Below, piece by piece: positions 26,184 to 34,621 of a stretch of 56,598 nt of DNA; position 1 is the first letter of the stretch, and each line of letters opens with the position of its first letter. The stretch comes from an uncultured Christensenella sp. (GTDB lineage Bacteria; Bacillota; Clostridia; Christensenellales; UBA3700). Both the position numbers and the translations under genes were made by a program. The notes under the pieces were generated by a model that was not told the DNA's origin, made no database searches, and was given only the letters and a program-made list of their open reading frames with translations. The DNA lies in contig CAJUBA010000012.1 in NCBI GenBank assembly GCA_910584635.1, forward strand, positions 1 through 56,598, read 5' to 3'.

Positions 26184-27518
26184 ATGGGAGCATTCAGCGG
26201 ACTTAGCGAAAGACTGTCGCACATATTTTCCAAAATGAAAAACAAGGGCAAGTTGACGGAACTCGAAGTCAAGCAGGCAATGAGAGAAGTCAGAATCGCT
26301 CTTTTGGAAGCGGACGTAAATCTTTCGGTAGTTAAGCAGTTTATAAACAACGTAAGCGAAAAAGCCGTGGGCGACGATATACTTAAAGGACTTAATCCTT
26401 CCCAACAGGTAATTAAAGTCGTCAACGAAGAGTTGATAAGCATAATGGGCGGAAGCCACAGCAAGATAAATATCGCGGACAAACCGCCGACAATCATTTT
26501 GATGTGCGGACTTCAAGGTAGCGGCAAAACGACTATGTGCGGAAAACTCGCCGTAATGCTCAGAAAGCAGGGTAAGAATCCTTTGTTGGTAGCGTGCGAT
26601 ATTTATCGACCGGCGGCTATAAAACAGTTGCAAGTAGTGGGTAAAAACGCCAACGTTCCCGTATTTGAGATGGGACAGGTCAATCCGCAAAAGATTGTCA
26701 AAGGCGCACTGAAACAGGCGGAACACGACAACAACGACGTGCTTATAGTAGACACTGCGGGCAGACTTCACATCGACGAAGAATTGATGGACGAGATAAG
26801 CGGACTTAAAAAGTCGTTCAATCCTCATGAAATACTGTTGGTAGTAGACTCGATGACAGGTCAAGACGCCGTAAACGTCGCTTCTAAATTTAATGAAGTG
26901 ATGGACGTAACGGGCGTAGTCCTTACAAAATTGGACGGCGATACGAGAGGCGGAGCGGCTTTGTCGATTAGAGCGGTTACGGGCAAGCCTATAAAGTTTT
27001 GCGGTATCGGCGAGAAAATGAACGACATAGAAGTCTTTTATCCCGACAGAATGGCTTCGAGAATTCTCGGTATGGGCGACGTGCTTACACTTATAGAAAA
27101 AGCGCAGTCGGCGTTCAGCGAAGAAGAAGCGCTTGAAATGCAAAAGAAAATGCGTACCAACTCCTTTACGCTCGAAGACTATCTCGCTCAAATGGAGAAG
27201 ATGAAGAGCATGGGAGATATGTCGCAGATGATATCCATGATTCCGGGACTTGCAGGCAAACTCGGCGGTAAAAACGTGGATATAGACGAAGCCAAAATCG
27301 CAAAATCTAAGGCTATTATACAGTCGATGACAATAAAAGAGCGGAGAAATCCGGAACTTATCAAATCTTCGCAAAAGAAGAGAATAGCAATGGGCAGCGG
27401 TACAAACGTACAGGATATTAACTCGCTTCTCAAACAGTTCTCTCAAACGCAGGAAATGATGCAGAAAATGTCTAATATGGGTAAGCGCGGTATGAGAGGA
27501 ATGAAATTCCCATTCTAA
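26184..27518 (+). CDS. ffh: Signal recognition particle protein Ffh
   Basis: SRP54 GTPase that binds signal peptides and 4.5S/6S RNA. The G-domain motifs are GLQGSGKTTMCGKLA (about 109-123), DIYRPAA, DTAGRLHID and LTKLDGDTRGG. The Met-rich M domain (about 320-444) contains MEKMKSMGDMSQMISMIPG and ends MGKRGMRGMKFPF. The 444 residues are full length. GGAGG lies upstream. The natural partner FtsY is 4 kb upstream, separated by the accessory block. Confidence 0.98.
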   Translation: MGAFSGLSERLSHIFSKMKNKGKLTELEVKQAMREVRIALLEADVNLSVVKQFINNVSEKAVGDDILKGLNPSQQVIKVVNEELISIMGGSHSKINIADKPPTIILMCGLQGSGKTTMCGKLAVMLRKQGKNPLLVACDIYRPAAIKQLQVVGKNANVPVFEMGQVNPQKIVKGALKQAEHDNNDVLIVDTAGRLHIDEELMDEISGLKKSFNPHEILLVVDSMTGQDAVNVASKFNEVMDVTGVVLTKLDGDTRGGAALSIRAVTGKPIKFCGIGEKMNDIEVFYPDRMASRILGMGDVLTLIEKAQSAFSEEEALEMQKKMRTNSFTLEDYLAQMEKMKSMGDMSQMISMIPGLAGKLGGKNVDIDEAKIAKSKAIIQSMTIKERRNPELIKSSQKKRIAMGSGTNVQDINSLLKQFSQTQEMMQKMSNMGKRGMRGMKFPF

Positions 27519-27871
27519 GTATTGCGGACATAACAAAAAGGCAACAAAATAATATAAACATAGAAAACTGCGAACAAAATATAGTTTAGCAAAATCCTCG
27601 TAAGAGGCGCGAAGCGGTTTAGACGAAGAGAAATGGATGCAAGACGAGGCAAGGCGACGAAGGCATAGCAGAGTTCTGTCGAGGAGCCTTAACGAAGTAT
27701 TGTGTACATAGCAAAAAGACAAAAAAATATAAACATAGAAAACTGCGAACAAAATATAGTTTAGCAAAATCCTCGAAAGAGGCGCGAAGCGGTTTAGACA
27801 AAGAGAAATGGATGCAAGACGAGGCAAGGCGACGAAGGCATAGCAGAGTTCTGTCGAGGAGCCTTAACGAA
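27519..27871. repeat. 177-bp tandem duplication, possibly structured RNA
   Basis: Copy 1 (27519-27695) starts right after the ffh stop codon. Copy 2 (27696-27871) follows directly, with a third start (gtattgcga) at 27872. The last roughly 145 bp of each are almost identical. A small hairpin CCTC-GTAA-GAGG in copy 1 is CCTC-GAAA-GAGG in copy 2, so the GNRA-type loop is kept although the base changed. Further pairings such as AAGGC with GCCTT occur in the 3' half. No protein is supported. It separates ffh from the rpsP promoter. Confidence 0.8.
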
Positions 27872-27883
27872 GTATTGCGACAT

Positions 27884-27912
27884 TTAACTTAGACTAAACA
27901 TTTTGATAAAAT
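27884..27912 (+). promoter_or_regulatory. Candidate promoter of rpsP operon
   Basis: TTAACT (27884-27889), 17-bp spacer, TAAAAT (27907-27912), 36 bp before the rpsP start. Confidence 0.5.
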
Positions 27913-27947
27913 ATATTTTGAGAGCATGAAACAAAAGGAGAATAAAA

Positions 27948-28193
27948 ATGGCAGTAAAATTAAGACTTACAAGAATGGGCGCAAAGAAAACTCCGTTCTA
28001 CCGTATCGTTGCTATCGACAGCAGAAAGGCGAGAGACGGACAATATCTTGACAACATCGGTTACTACGACGCTACGAAGAATCCGGCTGAAGTTAAGATT
28101 GACAGCGAAAAGGCTACCTACTGGCTCGGCGTAGGCGCGCAACCCACGGATACCGTAAGAGGTCTTTTGAAAAAACAAGAAATAATCAAGTAA
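27948..28193 (+). CDS. rpsP: 30S ribosomal protein S16
   Basis: 81 residues with the S16 pattern VKLRLTRMGAKKTPFYRIVA, DSRKARDG, then YWLGVGAQPTDTVRGLL. It is a ribosome structural protein. AAGGAG precedes the ATG. It is the first gene of the rpsP-khpA-rimM-trmD cluster, the standard order. Confidence 0.98.
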   Translation: MAVKLRLTRMGAKKTPFYRIVAIDSRKARDGQYLDNIGYYDATKNPAEVKIDSEKATYWLGVGAQPTDTVRGLLKKQEIIK

Positions 28194-28206
28194 TTAAGAG
28201 GCTCAA

Positions 28207-28440
28207 ATGGAAGAATTGGTAAGATTTATCGTCGGCGAACTCGTCGACAATAAGGATTCTTTTACCGTTGAATCGCAAGTCGAAGACGGTATTACGGTAA
28301 TCAACATTATCGCCGAAAAAGAAGAAATCGGCAAGATAATCGGCAAACAGGGAAGAATTGCAAAGGCTATCCGTACTATCGTGAAAGCGGGTTGCGGAAA
28401 AGACAGCAAAAAAGTTTCCGTCGAGATTATCGAAAAGTAA
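28207..28440 (+). CDS. khpA: KH-domain RNA-binding protein KhpA
   Basis: 77 residues with one KH domain; the RNA-binding GxxG loop is in EEIGKIIGKQGRIAKAIR. In related bacteria it pairs with KhpB and affects RNA metabolism and cell size. Position between rpsP and rimM is diagnostic. Its stop codon overlaps the rimM start (taATG). Confidence 0.95.
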   Translation: MEELVRFIVGELVDNKDSFTVESQVEDGITVINIIAEKEEIGKIIGKQGRIAKAIRTIVKAGCGKDSKKVSVEIIEK

Positions 28441-28943
28441 TGACTAGGCTGACTGTCGGCAAAATTGCCAAGCCGCAAGGCGTCGGAGGAGAATTGAAAA
28501 TATCTCCTCTGACTGACGATGTCAACAGATTTAAGAATCTTAAAACAGTATATTTGGACGGTAAGAGTTATAACGTCAGCAAAGCGAAAATATCGCCCAA
28601 CGGCGTTTTCTTGACGCTTGAAGGCGTAAACGACAGAAATACTGCGGAACTTCTTAGAAACAAAGACATAGAAGTGGACAGAAAAGACGCCGTGCGTCTT
28701 GAAAAAGACAGGTATTTTATTGTGGATATAATTTCTTGCGAAGTATTTGTAGCCGATGAAAAGATAGGTTCGCTTGTCGACGTATTGCAGTACGGCTCGG
28801 CGGACGTGTACGTAATATCCACGGCAAAGGGCAAGGTTATGATTCCTGCGATAGAGAGACTGGTAAAAGAAATCGACGTGGAAAATAAAAAGATAGTTTT
28901 GGACGGACAAGCCTTCGAAGACCTGGCGGTTTACGAGGAATAA
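28440..28943 (+). CDS. rimM: 16S rRNA processing protein RimM
   Basis: Assists assembly of the 30S head by binding S19. The N-terminal beta-barrel (VGKIAKPQGVGGELKI) and C-terminal PRC-like barrel (KVMIPAIERLVKEIDVENKKIV) are both present in 167 residues. The ATG at 28440 overlaps the khpA stop codon by one base, implying coupled translation; the frame is open further upstream but only inside khpA. Confidence 0.96.
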   Translation: MTRLTVGKIAKPQGVGGELKISPLTDDVNRFKNLKTVYLDGKSYNVSKAKISPNGVFLTLEGVNDRNTAELLRNKDIEVDRKDAVRLEKDRYFIVDIISCEVFVADEKIGSLVDVLQYGSADVYVISTAKGKVMIPAIERLVKEIDVENKKIVLDGQAFEDLAVYEE

Positions 28944-28987
28944 CCTTTGAGGGACGTTTTTGTCCCTTTATTTTTTGGCGGTAGCGT

Positions 28988-29701
28988 ATGAAGATAAAAG
29001 TTGCTACGATATTTCCCGAGATGTTCGAGATTTTGGACGTGGGAATCATTGGAAGAGCAAAACAAAACGGACTTATTGATATACAAATTTACAATATAAG
29101 AGATTATTCCGCGGACAAACATAAAAAGACCGACGACGCTCCGTTCGGCGGCGGCGCAGGTATGGTAATGACTCCGCAGCCTATTCACGACGCTATCCTC
29201 GATATGGATAAAGATAGAAAAGCCAAAAGGATATATCTTTCTCCGAGAGGAAAAACTTTGGATCAAAAGACGGTGGAAAGACTTGCCAAAGAGGACGAAT
29301 TGCTGCTTTTGTGCGGAAGTTACGAAGGAATTGACGAGAGAATAATCCAACTGGATATCGACGAAGAAATTTCAATGGGAGATTACGTGCTGACGGGAGG
29401 CGAACTTCCCGCAATGACGCTTATAAACGCGGTAAGCAGATATATCGACGGAGTGTTGGGAAGCAGCGAGTCTACGGACGAAGAAAGTTTCAGCAACGGA
29501 CTTTTGGAATATCCTCAGTATACGCGTCCACAAGAGTTTATGGGATTGAGCGTTCCGCAAGTTTTGCTAGGCGGAAACCATAAACAGATAGAAGATTGGA
29601 GATTGGAGCAGAGTATTGAAATTACAAAGCAAAGACGTCCCGACCTTTATGAAGAATACGTCAGTAAAAATCCCAAATCGGGCAAGGAGAAAAAGCGATG
29701 A
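28988..29701 (+). CDS. trmD: tRNA (guanine-37-N1)-methyltransferase
   Basis: Methylates G37 of tRNAs, preventing frameshifts. It shows the SPOUT trefoil-knot motifs: LSPRGKTLDQ, CGSYEGIDERI, and GDYVLTGGELPAM. GGGAGAGM-type substrate loop residues (DAPFGGGAGMVM) lie near 50-61. 237 residues is normal. It overlaps the next gene by 4 bp (ATGA). Confidence 0.98.
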   Translation: MKIKVATIFPEMFEILDVGIIGRAKQNGLIDIQIYNIRDYSADKHKKTDDAPFGGGAGMVMTPQPIHDAILDMDKDRKAKRIYLSPRGKTLDQKTVERLAKEDELLLLCGSYEGIDERIIQLDIDEEISMGDYVLTGGELPAMTLINAVSRYIDGVLGSSESTDEESFSNGLLEYPQYTRPQEFMGLSVPQVLLGGNHKQIEDWRLEQSIEITKQRRPDLYEEYVSKNPKSGKEKKR

Positions 29702-30000
29702 AATATAAAAACGCGATTGAGCAGTTGCTCGACGAAGAAAACGACGAAACTATTTATCTTAAAAATAACATTACAGGGAAAATCGACGCGTTTGAACAAA
29801 TGGCGCTGATTCCTTACGACAAAAATCTTTACGCTATAGTCGTCCGTAAAGAGGATTTTGACATGGGTAATTTGGAAAACGGCGGAATAGTATACAGAAT
29901 TGACGAGAAAAAACAAATTCTAGAAGAAGTCGACGACGACAACGTGATTTTCGAAGTATTCGATATTTACGACAGAATGTTTGCCGAAGGAAGAGAATAA
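29698..30000 (+). CDS. DUF1292-like small acidic protein
   Basis: 100 residues, strongly acidic. The arrangement DETIYLKNNITGKIDAFEQM, ALIPYDKNLYAIV and the acidic C-terminus ending IFEVFDIYDRMF resembles the DUF1292 (YrzB-like) family, whose function is not established. It overlaps trmD by 4 bp and rbgA by 1 bp, so it is translationally coupled inside the ribosome-maturation operon. DUF1292 genes are usually found elsewhere, so the position is somewhat unusual. Confidence 0.75.
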   Translation: MKYKNAIEQLLDEENDETIYLKNNITGKIDAFEQMALIPYDKNLYAIVVRKEDFDMGNLENGGIVYRIDEKKQILEEVDDDNVIFEVFDIYDRMFAEGRE

Positions 30001-30851
30001 TGCATATTCAATGGTATCCCGGACACATGACAAAAGCGATGAGAATGATGCAGGAGGCTGTAAAGCAAGTCGACTGCGTGATTTACGTTCTCGATTGCAG
30101 AGCGATTTCTTCATGTAAAAATCCGAAATTCGACGAAATGATAGCGGGCAAGCCCATTCTTTACGTTTTGGGCAAAAGCGACCTTGTCGAGGCGAAAGAC
30201 GTAAAGAAATGGACTTCGTATTTTTCTTCGCAAGGAAAAAGTTTTGTCGTAGCGGATAATTTGTCGGGAAGACAGAAAAATCTTATAATAGATAAACTTA
30301 AAGAGATTAACAAACCGATGCTTGAAAAATACGCGGCAAAAGGCGCAAACAAGAGCATAAGGGCAATGGTGGTCGGAGTTCCGAATACGGGAAAATCCAC
30401 TCTTATAAACAGTCTTTGCTCGGCTAAAAGAGCAATTACGGGCAATAAGCCGGGCGTTACCAGAGGTAAACAGTGGGTAAGCCTTGCGGAAGGAATAGAA
30501 TTGCTAGACACGCCGGGAGCGGTTCCGCCCGCTTTTCAAGATCAGCAAAAAGCGTTACATTTGGCGTTTATAGGTTCAATAAAAGAAGACGTCTTATATC
30601 TTGACGACCTTGCGATAGAGATAATAAATTACTGTCGAGAGAATAACTACGAAAAGTTTTGCGAAAGATACAAGTTGCAAAAAATCGACGGCGATAACGT
30701 GAAAGTATTCGACGATATAGCGCAAAGCCGAGGATATTTGCTAGGCAAAAAAGGATACGATTACGACCGTACGGCAAAGGCGATAATATACGATTTCAAG
30801 AATTTGAAACTCGGTAAAATAATGCTCGATTATCCCGAGCGGGCGCAATAA
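30000..30851 (+). CDS. rbgA: Ribosome biogenesis GTPase RbgA (YlqF)
   Basis: Circularly permuted GTPase needed for late 50S assembly. The N-terminus MHIQWYPGHMTKAMR is typical. The motifs appear in permuted order: G4 (GKSDLVE) first, then G1 (GVPNTGKSTLIN), then G3 (LLDTPG). The C-terminal ANTAR-like tail follows. It overlaps the previous stop by one base. Known substrates in relatives are 45S intermediates lacking L16. Confidence 0.97.
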   Translation: MHIQWYPGHMTKAMRMMQEAVKQVDCVIYVLDCRAISSCKNPKFDEMIAGKPILYVLGKSDLVEAKDVKKWTSYFSSQGKSFVVADNLSGRQKNLIIDKLKEINKPMLEKYAAKGANKSIRAMVVGVPNTGKSTLINSLCSAKRAITGNKPGVTRGKQWVSLAEGIELLDTPGAVPPAFQDQQKALHLAFIGSIKEDVLYLDDLAIEIINYCRENNYEKFCERYKLQKIDGDNVKVFDDIAQSRGYLLGKKGYDYDRTAKAIIYDFKNLKLGKIMLDYPERAQ

Positions 30852-30879
30852 AACTTTGCCGACAAAAGAGGAAAGAATT

Positions 30880-31506
30880 ATGGCAAGAACTAAACACGAT
30901 ACTTTGACGATGCTTGAATACGAAAAGCAGTGTCTGGAAAAAGGACAAAAATATATTGCCGGTGTCGATGAAGTAGGCAGAGGACCTTTGGCGGGACCCG
31001 TGGTCGTGGCAAGCGTAATCATGCCTTTGGCGGAAGAAGATATTATCCAAGGCGTCAACGATTCCAAAAAAGTAAGCGAAAAAAACAGAGAGATTCTGTA
31101 TCAAAAAATAATATCCAAAGCGATTGCCTGTTCGATAGAATGGGCGGACGAAAAAGTCATAGATGAAATAAATATTTTGCAAGCGACGAAACTTTGCATG
31201 AAAAAGGCAATAGAGGGACTTAGCGTCGCTCCCGACACTGTGCTTATCGACGCGGTAAAGATAGATTGCAAGTATCCGATATTGCCCATTATTAAAGGCG
31301 ACGCAAAGAGTTATTCGATAGCGTGCGCGTCTATTGTGGCTAAAGTCGTAAGGGACAGATATATGACGGAAATGGACGTCAAATATCCCGAATACGGATT
31401 TGCTTCCAACAAAGGCTACGGCTCGTCAAAGCATATTGAGGCGTTGAAAACGATAGGTCCCTGTCCGCTGCACAGAAAAAGTTTTATAAAGAATTTTTGC
31501 CAATGA
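30880..31506 (+). CDS. rnhB: Ribonuclease HII
   Basis: Cleaves RNA in RNA-DNA hybrids and single ribonucleotides. YIAGVDEVGRGPLAGPV holds the first catalytic Asp30-Glu31, with further acidic residues in LIDAVKID and SIACASIVAKVVRD. The ATG at 30880 is chosen over an upstream in-frame TTG because GAGGAAAG lies 8 bp before it. It overlaps yraN by 4 bp (ATGA). Confidence 0.96.
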   Translation: MARTKHDTLTMLEYEKQCLEKGQKYIAGVDEVGRGPLAGPVVVASVIMPLAEEDIIQGVNDSKKVSEKNREILYQKIISKAIACSIEWADEKVIDEINILQATKLCMKKAIEGLSVAPDTVLIDAVKIDCKYPILPIIKGDAKSYSIACASIVAKVVRDRYMTEMDVKYPEYGFASNKGYGSSKHIEALKTIGPCPLHRKSFIKNFCQ

Positions 31507-31859
31507 ACAACAGAAAAGCAGGAATCGAAGGAGAGAATATAGCGACGGAGTATCTTGAAAAATCGGGATATAAAATTCTTGAACGCAATTTTTCTTCCAA
31601 AACGGGAGAAATTGATATAATCGCTCAGGATAAAAACTGTATCGTTTTCGTGGAAGTAAAATCCAGAGATAACCTTAAATTCGGCTATCCGGTCGAAAGC
31701 ATCACGTTGAGTAAAGCAAAGAAGACAGCGCGAACCGCAGAGTGCTATCTTTTGTACAAAAAGAAGCAAAACAGTCTATGTCGCTTTGACGTGATTGAAG
31801 TATTGAGAGGAGAGGTCAATCATATAAAAAACGCGTTCGATAAATCCGATTTGTATTAG
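31503..31859 (+). CDS. yraN: UPF0102/YraN nuclease-fold protein
   Basis: 118 residues. The restriction-endonuclease-like core is visible: GEIDIIAQD followed by IVFVEVKSR, preceded by the E-x4-A-x2-L helix (GIEGENIATEYLEKSGYKIL). A role in recombination or Holliday junction processing has been proposed for the family but is not settled. It is coupled to rnhB by ATGA overlap, a very common pair. Confidence 0.95.
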   Translation: MNNRKAGIEGENIATEYLEKSGYKILERNFSSKTGEIDIIAQDKNCIVFVEVKSRDNLKFGYPVESITLSKAKKTARTAECYLLYKKKQNSLCRFDVIEVLRGEVNHIKNAFDKSDLY

Positions 31860-31928
31860 TTCGCATCAAAATACGTGAAAAAAACCTTGAAAAAATGCAA
31901 AAAACTTATAAAAACGATTGAAAAACAG

Positions 31929-31957
31929 TTGCATTAAAAAATAGTAGATGATAAAAT
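31929..31957 (+). promoter_or_regulatory. Promoter of rplS
   Basis: TTGCAT (31929-31934), 17-bp spacer, TAAAAT (31952-31957). The transcript would start near 31964, leaving a leader of about 80 nt. Confidence 0.75.
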
Positions 31958-31963
31958 AGTTAG

Positions 31964-32040
31964 GCAATGACTTCGGATATTCCTCTGGCGGATATAAACC
32001 CAGACCGTTAAGAATATTTCGTTTATAATATGGAGGTAAG
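31964..32040 (+). promoter_or_regulatory. Candidate L19 autoregulatory leader
   Basis: The leader between the predicted start and the ribosome site contains short pairing blocks (ctgg / ccag around 31987-32004) and ends with GGAGGT. Bacillota rplS genes often carry a conserved L19 leader that lets L19 repress its own translation. Position and size fit, but I cannot confirm the consensus by eye. Confidence 0.45.
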
Positions 32041-32044
32041 TCAA

Positions 32045-32389
32045 ATGAATATCGTAGATATCGTAGAAAAAGAGGGTATGCGTACCGATCTTCCTCAACT
32101 CGCAATCGGCGACACGGTAAGAGTAAACGTAAAGATTAAGGAAGGCGATAAGGAAAGAATTCAGGCTTTCGAAGGCGTAATAATCGCGTTTAAGAACGGC
32201 AGTATCAGAGAAACTTTTACTGTAAGAAGAGTATCTTTCGGAATCGGCGTGGAGAGAACTTTCCCGTTGCATTCGCCTAAGATCGACAGCATCAAAGTTG
32301 TTCGCCACGGTCGCGTAAGAAGAGCGAAACTTTACTATCTCAGAAATAAATTCGGTAAAGCGGCTAGACTTAGAGAAATCGTTAAGTAA
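32045..32389 (+). CDS. rplS: 50S ribosomal protein L19
   Basis: 114 residues at the subunit interface of the ribosome. The family motifs FEGVIIAFKNGSIRETFTVRR, GIGVERTFPLHSPKID and GRVRRAKLYYLR are present. The ATG at 32045 is used; an ATG at 32030 lies inside the GGAGG site itself. It is transcribed from its own promoter and ends at its own terminator. Confidence 0.98.
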   Translation: MNIVDIVEKEGMRTDLPQLAIGDTVRVNVKIKEGDKERIQAFEGVIIAFKNGSIRETFTVRRVSFGIGVERTFPLHSPKIDSIKVVRHGRVRRAKLYYLRNKFGKAARLREIVK

Positions 32390-32405
32390 TAAGAAAAATC
32401 AATTG

Positions 32406-32434
32406 AAAAGCAAGCCTTTCGGGCTTGCTTTTTT
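32406..32434 (+). terminator. Intrinsic terminator after rplS
   Basis: AAAAGCAAGCC (32406-32416) pairs with GGCTTGCTTTT (32422-32432) and continues in T residues. Confidence 0.92.
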
Positions 32435-32507
32435 GTATGTCTAAAGTTGGCTACGTATATTTAATTATAATATTATATAATAAAATAAAAAAATTTTTAA
32501 TAAGTAC

Positions 32508-32536
32508 TTGTCAAAACGTTAATAATCATTTATTAT
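32508..32536 (+). promoter_or_regulatory. Promoter of membrane glycosyltransferase-like gene
   Basis: TTGTCA (32508-32513), 17-bp spacer, TATTAT (32531-32536). Confidence 0.65.
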
Positions 32537-32569
32537 GAATATAAAAGAATATCTTTGAAGGGGATAACA

Positions 32570-34606
32570 ATGAAGAAAAAAATTATTATAGTTTTGCTTA
32601 TCGCGGTTGTCGCTTTGGTTGCGCTTGCAGGTTGCAACAGAGTTAAACTCGATACGGAAATACTTGTTAACGGAGATTTTGAAATCTATGACGCGGAAAA
32701 CAAGACCGCCGAAGGTTGGACAATCAATCCGGGTACTACCGCTAATTGGGGCGCAAACAGCGCAGACGGTTCGTCCGGTTACGATTCCAATTTAGGCAAA
32801 AGATATTTCTATCTTAATTCCGCAGGATACAACTATATTTCCCAGACGGTAAGACTCGAAAAGAACGCTACTTACAAGATCGGCGCATATATCAACGCGG
32901 CGAACCTTACCGGTACTGCGGGCGTTTATTTCCCCGGCGCAGTCGATCCTGTCGGCGCTATAGTAACGGAAAAGACCGAAGGATGGCAACGTATCGAACA
33001 GTATTTCACTTCCACCGTCAGCGGAGAAGTTACGCTTATAGTAGCGGTGGGCAAAGAAGGCGCCAGCGCTTCGGGAACTACCGACGTAAGATTTGACAAC
33101 ATATCCCTTCAAAAGGTTGACGGCGTAGCCGACGATACCGAGGTTGCAATCCTCAGAATGAGCGAAGGCTACACTATGTCGGACGGAGGCTCGACTTCGT
33201 TCGTAGTTTTGTTTACTTTGCTTTCGATAGGAATTTGCGTAGGAATGTATTTTGTTTTGAGAGGTATCATCCAAAACAAAGTCGGACTTCATCCAAATGA
33301 CGGAGCAGGCAAAGGGGACAAGTTCCTCAACGCTATGACTTCGCATACAGCGTCGTTCATATACGTACTGCTTGCCGCTTTCGCGGTAAGATTTATTACC
33401 GTGCTTGCTTCTGCCGAAGGTAACGATATTATTACGAACTGGGCGACTTTGGCTCAGGATATAGCGAACAAAGGCTTTATCTCCTATTACAACAATTCCG
33501 CAAACAATCCGCAGGGCGTGATTTGGGTGCTTGGAATACTCGGATATATCGCAAAAGGTTTGGGTATGGGCGACGTTGGATATGCGATACTGCTCAGAAT
33601 GCCGATGGTTATCGCGGATTTGATGGTTTGCTATATGATTTATTCGTGCGCTAGCAAATATCAGAATGAAAGAACGGCGATAACTTACGGATTCATTTAC
33701 GCGATTCTTCCTATATTCTTCATATTCGGTTCGCTGTACGGAAGCGTGGAAAGCATTGCGATAGCGTTTATATTGGCAATGGCGCTGTCTATGCTCGGCA
33801 AGAAATATGTTTCGACGGGAATTTTCTACACGTTTGCGCTTATGTTCAGCAACTACGCGCTGTTACTCCTGCCTGTAATACTTTTGTATCAGATTTACGG
33901 ACTTGTAACCGACAAGTCGTCGGTGGTCAAGACTACCGTTACAATGGCGGTATGTTTCGTAGCGTTCTACCTGCTTTCCTTGCCTTTGTGTTGGAACGGA
34001 GTAGTAAGCGGCAACGTGCTTATGGTATTCAGAAAGATGTACGCGTTCTTCGACGTATCGTATCCTACGCTTTCGGATAATACTTTCAACCTCTATGCGA
34101 TATTCGCGGCGGGTAATAGATCGAGAGTCGACAACGTCATATTTAATATCGGCAACTGGCTGTTCATAATTGGTATGAGCGCTTACGTAATATACCACTA
34201 TATTAAGACGGCAAACAGACTTGACCTTGTGCTTCTCTCTGCTATGATGTTTATCGCGTATTCGGCGTTGGGAGCGCAAAGCGCGTTGGAAATTATGCCG
34301 TTCGGTCTTGTACTCATGCTCGTATATATTATCATCACTCCCGATGTCAGACTGTATATCGGAACGTCGCTACTCGGCGCGCTATCCTTCCTCAATATCG
34401 CTCAACTTCTTTCGAGAAGCGGATTCATTAGAGGAGTGGACAACGCAGGCTGGCTTGATTTCGAGTCCAAAAACGCGTTTATGATAATATTCAGTATACT
34501 CACCGTCGCTACCGTATTCTATATGTTGTACGTAGTGTGCGATATCACGTTAAATTCGTATATCAAACCTATTGCGAAAGAAAACGCAGCAAACGAAACC
34601 AAGTAA
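32570..34606 (+). CDS. Lipoprotein-signal, carbohydrate-binding and GT-C-like membrane fusion
   Basis: 678 residues. The N-terminus is a lipoprotein signal (VALVALAGC, Cys22). Residues about 26-185 resemble a CBM4/9-type jelly roll (LVNGDFEIYD, GWTINPG, QTVRLEKNATYKIGAYI, DVRFDNISL). A membrane span at about 210-235 is followed from about 259 by some ten or more spans. The first outside loop holds AEGNDIITNW and WATLAQDIANKGF, the layout of GT-C polytopic glycosyltransferases that use polyprenyl-phosphate sugars. It may add sugars to surface polymers, with the N-terminal domain holding the acceptor glycan; this is inferred. ATG 32570 follows AAGGGG; an upstream TTG is in frame but unlikely. 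Only 15 bp separate it from comM. Confidence 0.75.
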   Translation: MKKKIIIVLLIAVVALVALAGCNRVKLDTEILVNGDFEIYDAENKTAEGWTINPGTTANWGANSADGSSGYDSNLGKRYFYLNSAGYNYISQTVRLEKNATYKIGAYINAANLTGTAGVYFPGAVDPVGAIVTEKTEGWQRIEQYFTSTVSGEVTLIVAVGKEGASASGTTDVRFDNISLQKVDGVADDTEVAILRMSEGYTMSDGGSTSFVVLFTLLSIGICVGMYFVLRGIIQNKVGLHPNDGAGKGDKFLNAMTSHTASFIYVLLAAFAVRFITVLASAEGNDIITNWATLAQDIANKGFISYYNNSANNPQGVIWVLGILGYIAKGLGMGDVGYAILLRMPMVIADLMVCYMIYSCASKYQNERTAITYGFIYAILPIFFIFGSLYGSVESIAIAFILAMALSMLGKKYVSTGIFYTFALMFSNYALLLLPVILLYQIYGLVTDKSSVVKTTVTMAVCFVAFYLLSLPLCWNGVVSGNVLMVFRKMYAFFDVSYPTLSDNTFNLYAIFAAGNRSRVDNVIFNIGNWLFIIGMSAYVIYHYIKTANRLDLVLLSAMMFIAYSALGAQSALEIMPFGLVLMLVYIIITPDVRLYIGTSLLGALSFLNIAQLLSRSGFIRGVDNAGWLDFESKNAFMIIFSILTVATVFYMLYVVCDITLNSYIKPIAKENAANETK

Positions 34607-34621
34607 AATATCGGAGATAAA

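Noticed and set aside
26103..27827. 574-codon open frame antisense to ffh
   Set aside because: It is the complement of a certain gene (ffh) and of the tandem repeat, shows no start signal, and its Arg/Phe/Tyr-rich translation matches no protein pattern. Many such antisense frames exist because A-ending codons leave few stops on the other strand.
28392..28439. Longer rimM start inside khpA
   Set aside because: The ATG overlapping the khpA stop gives the standard RimM N-terminus; the extension reads khpA out of frame.
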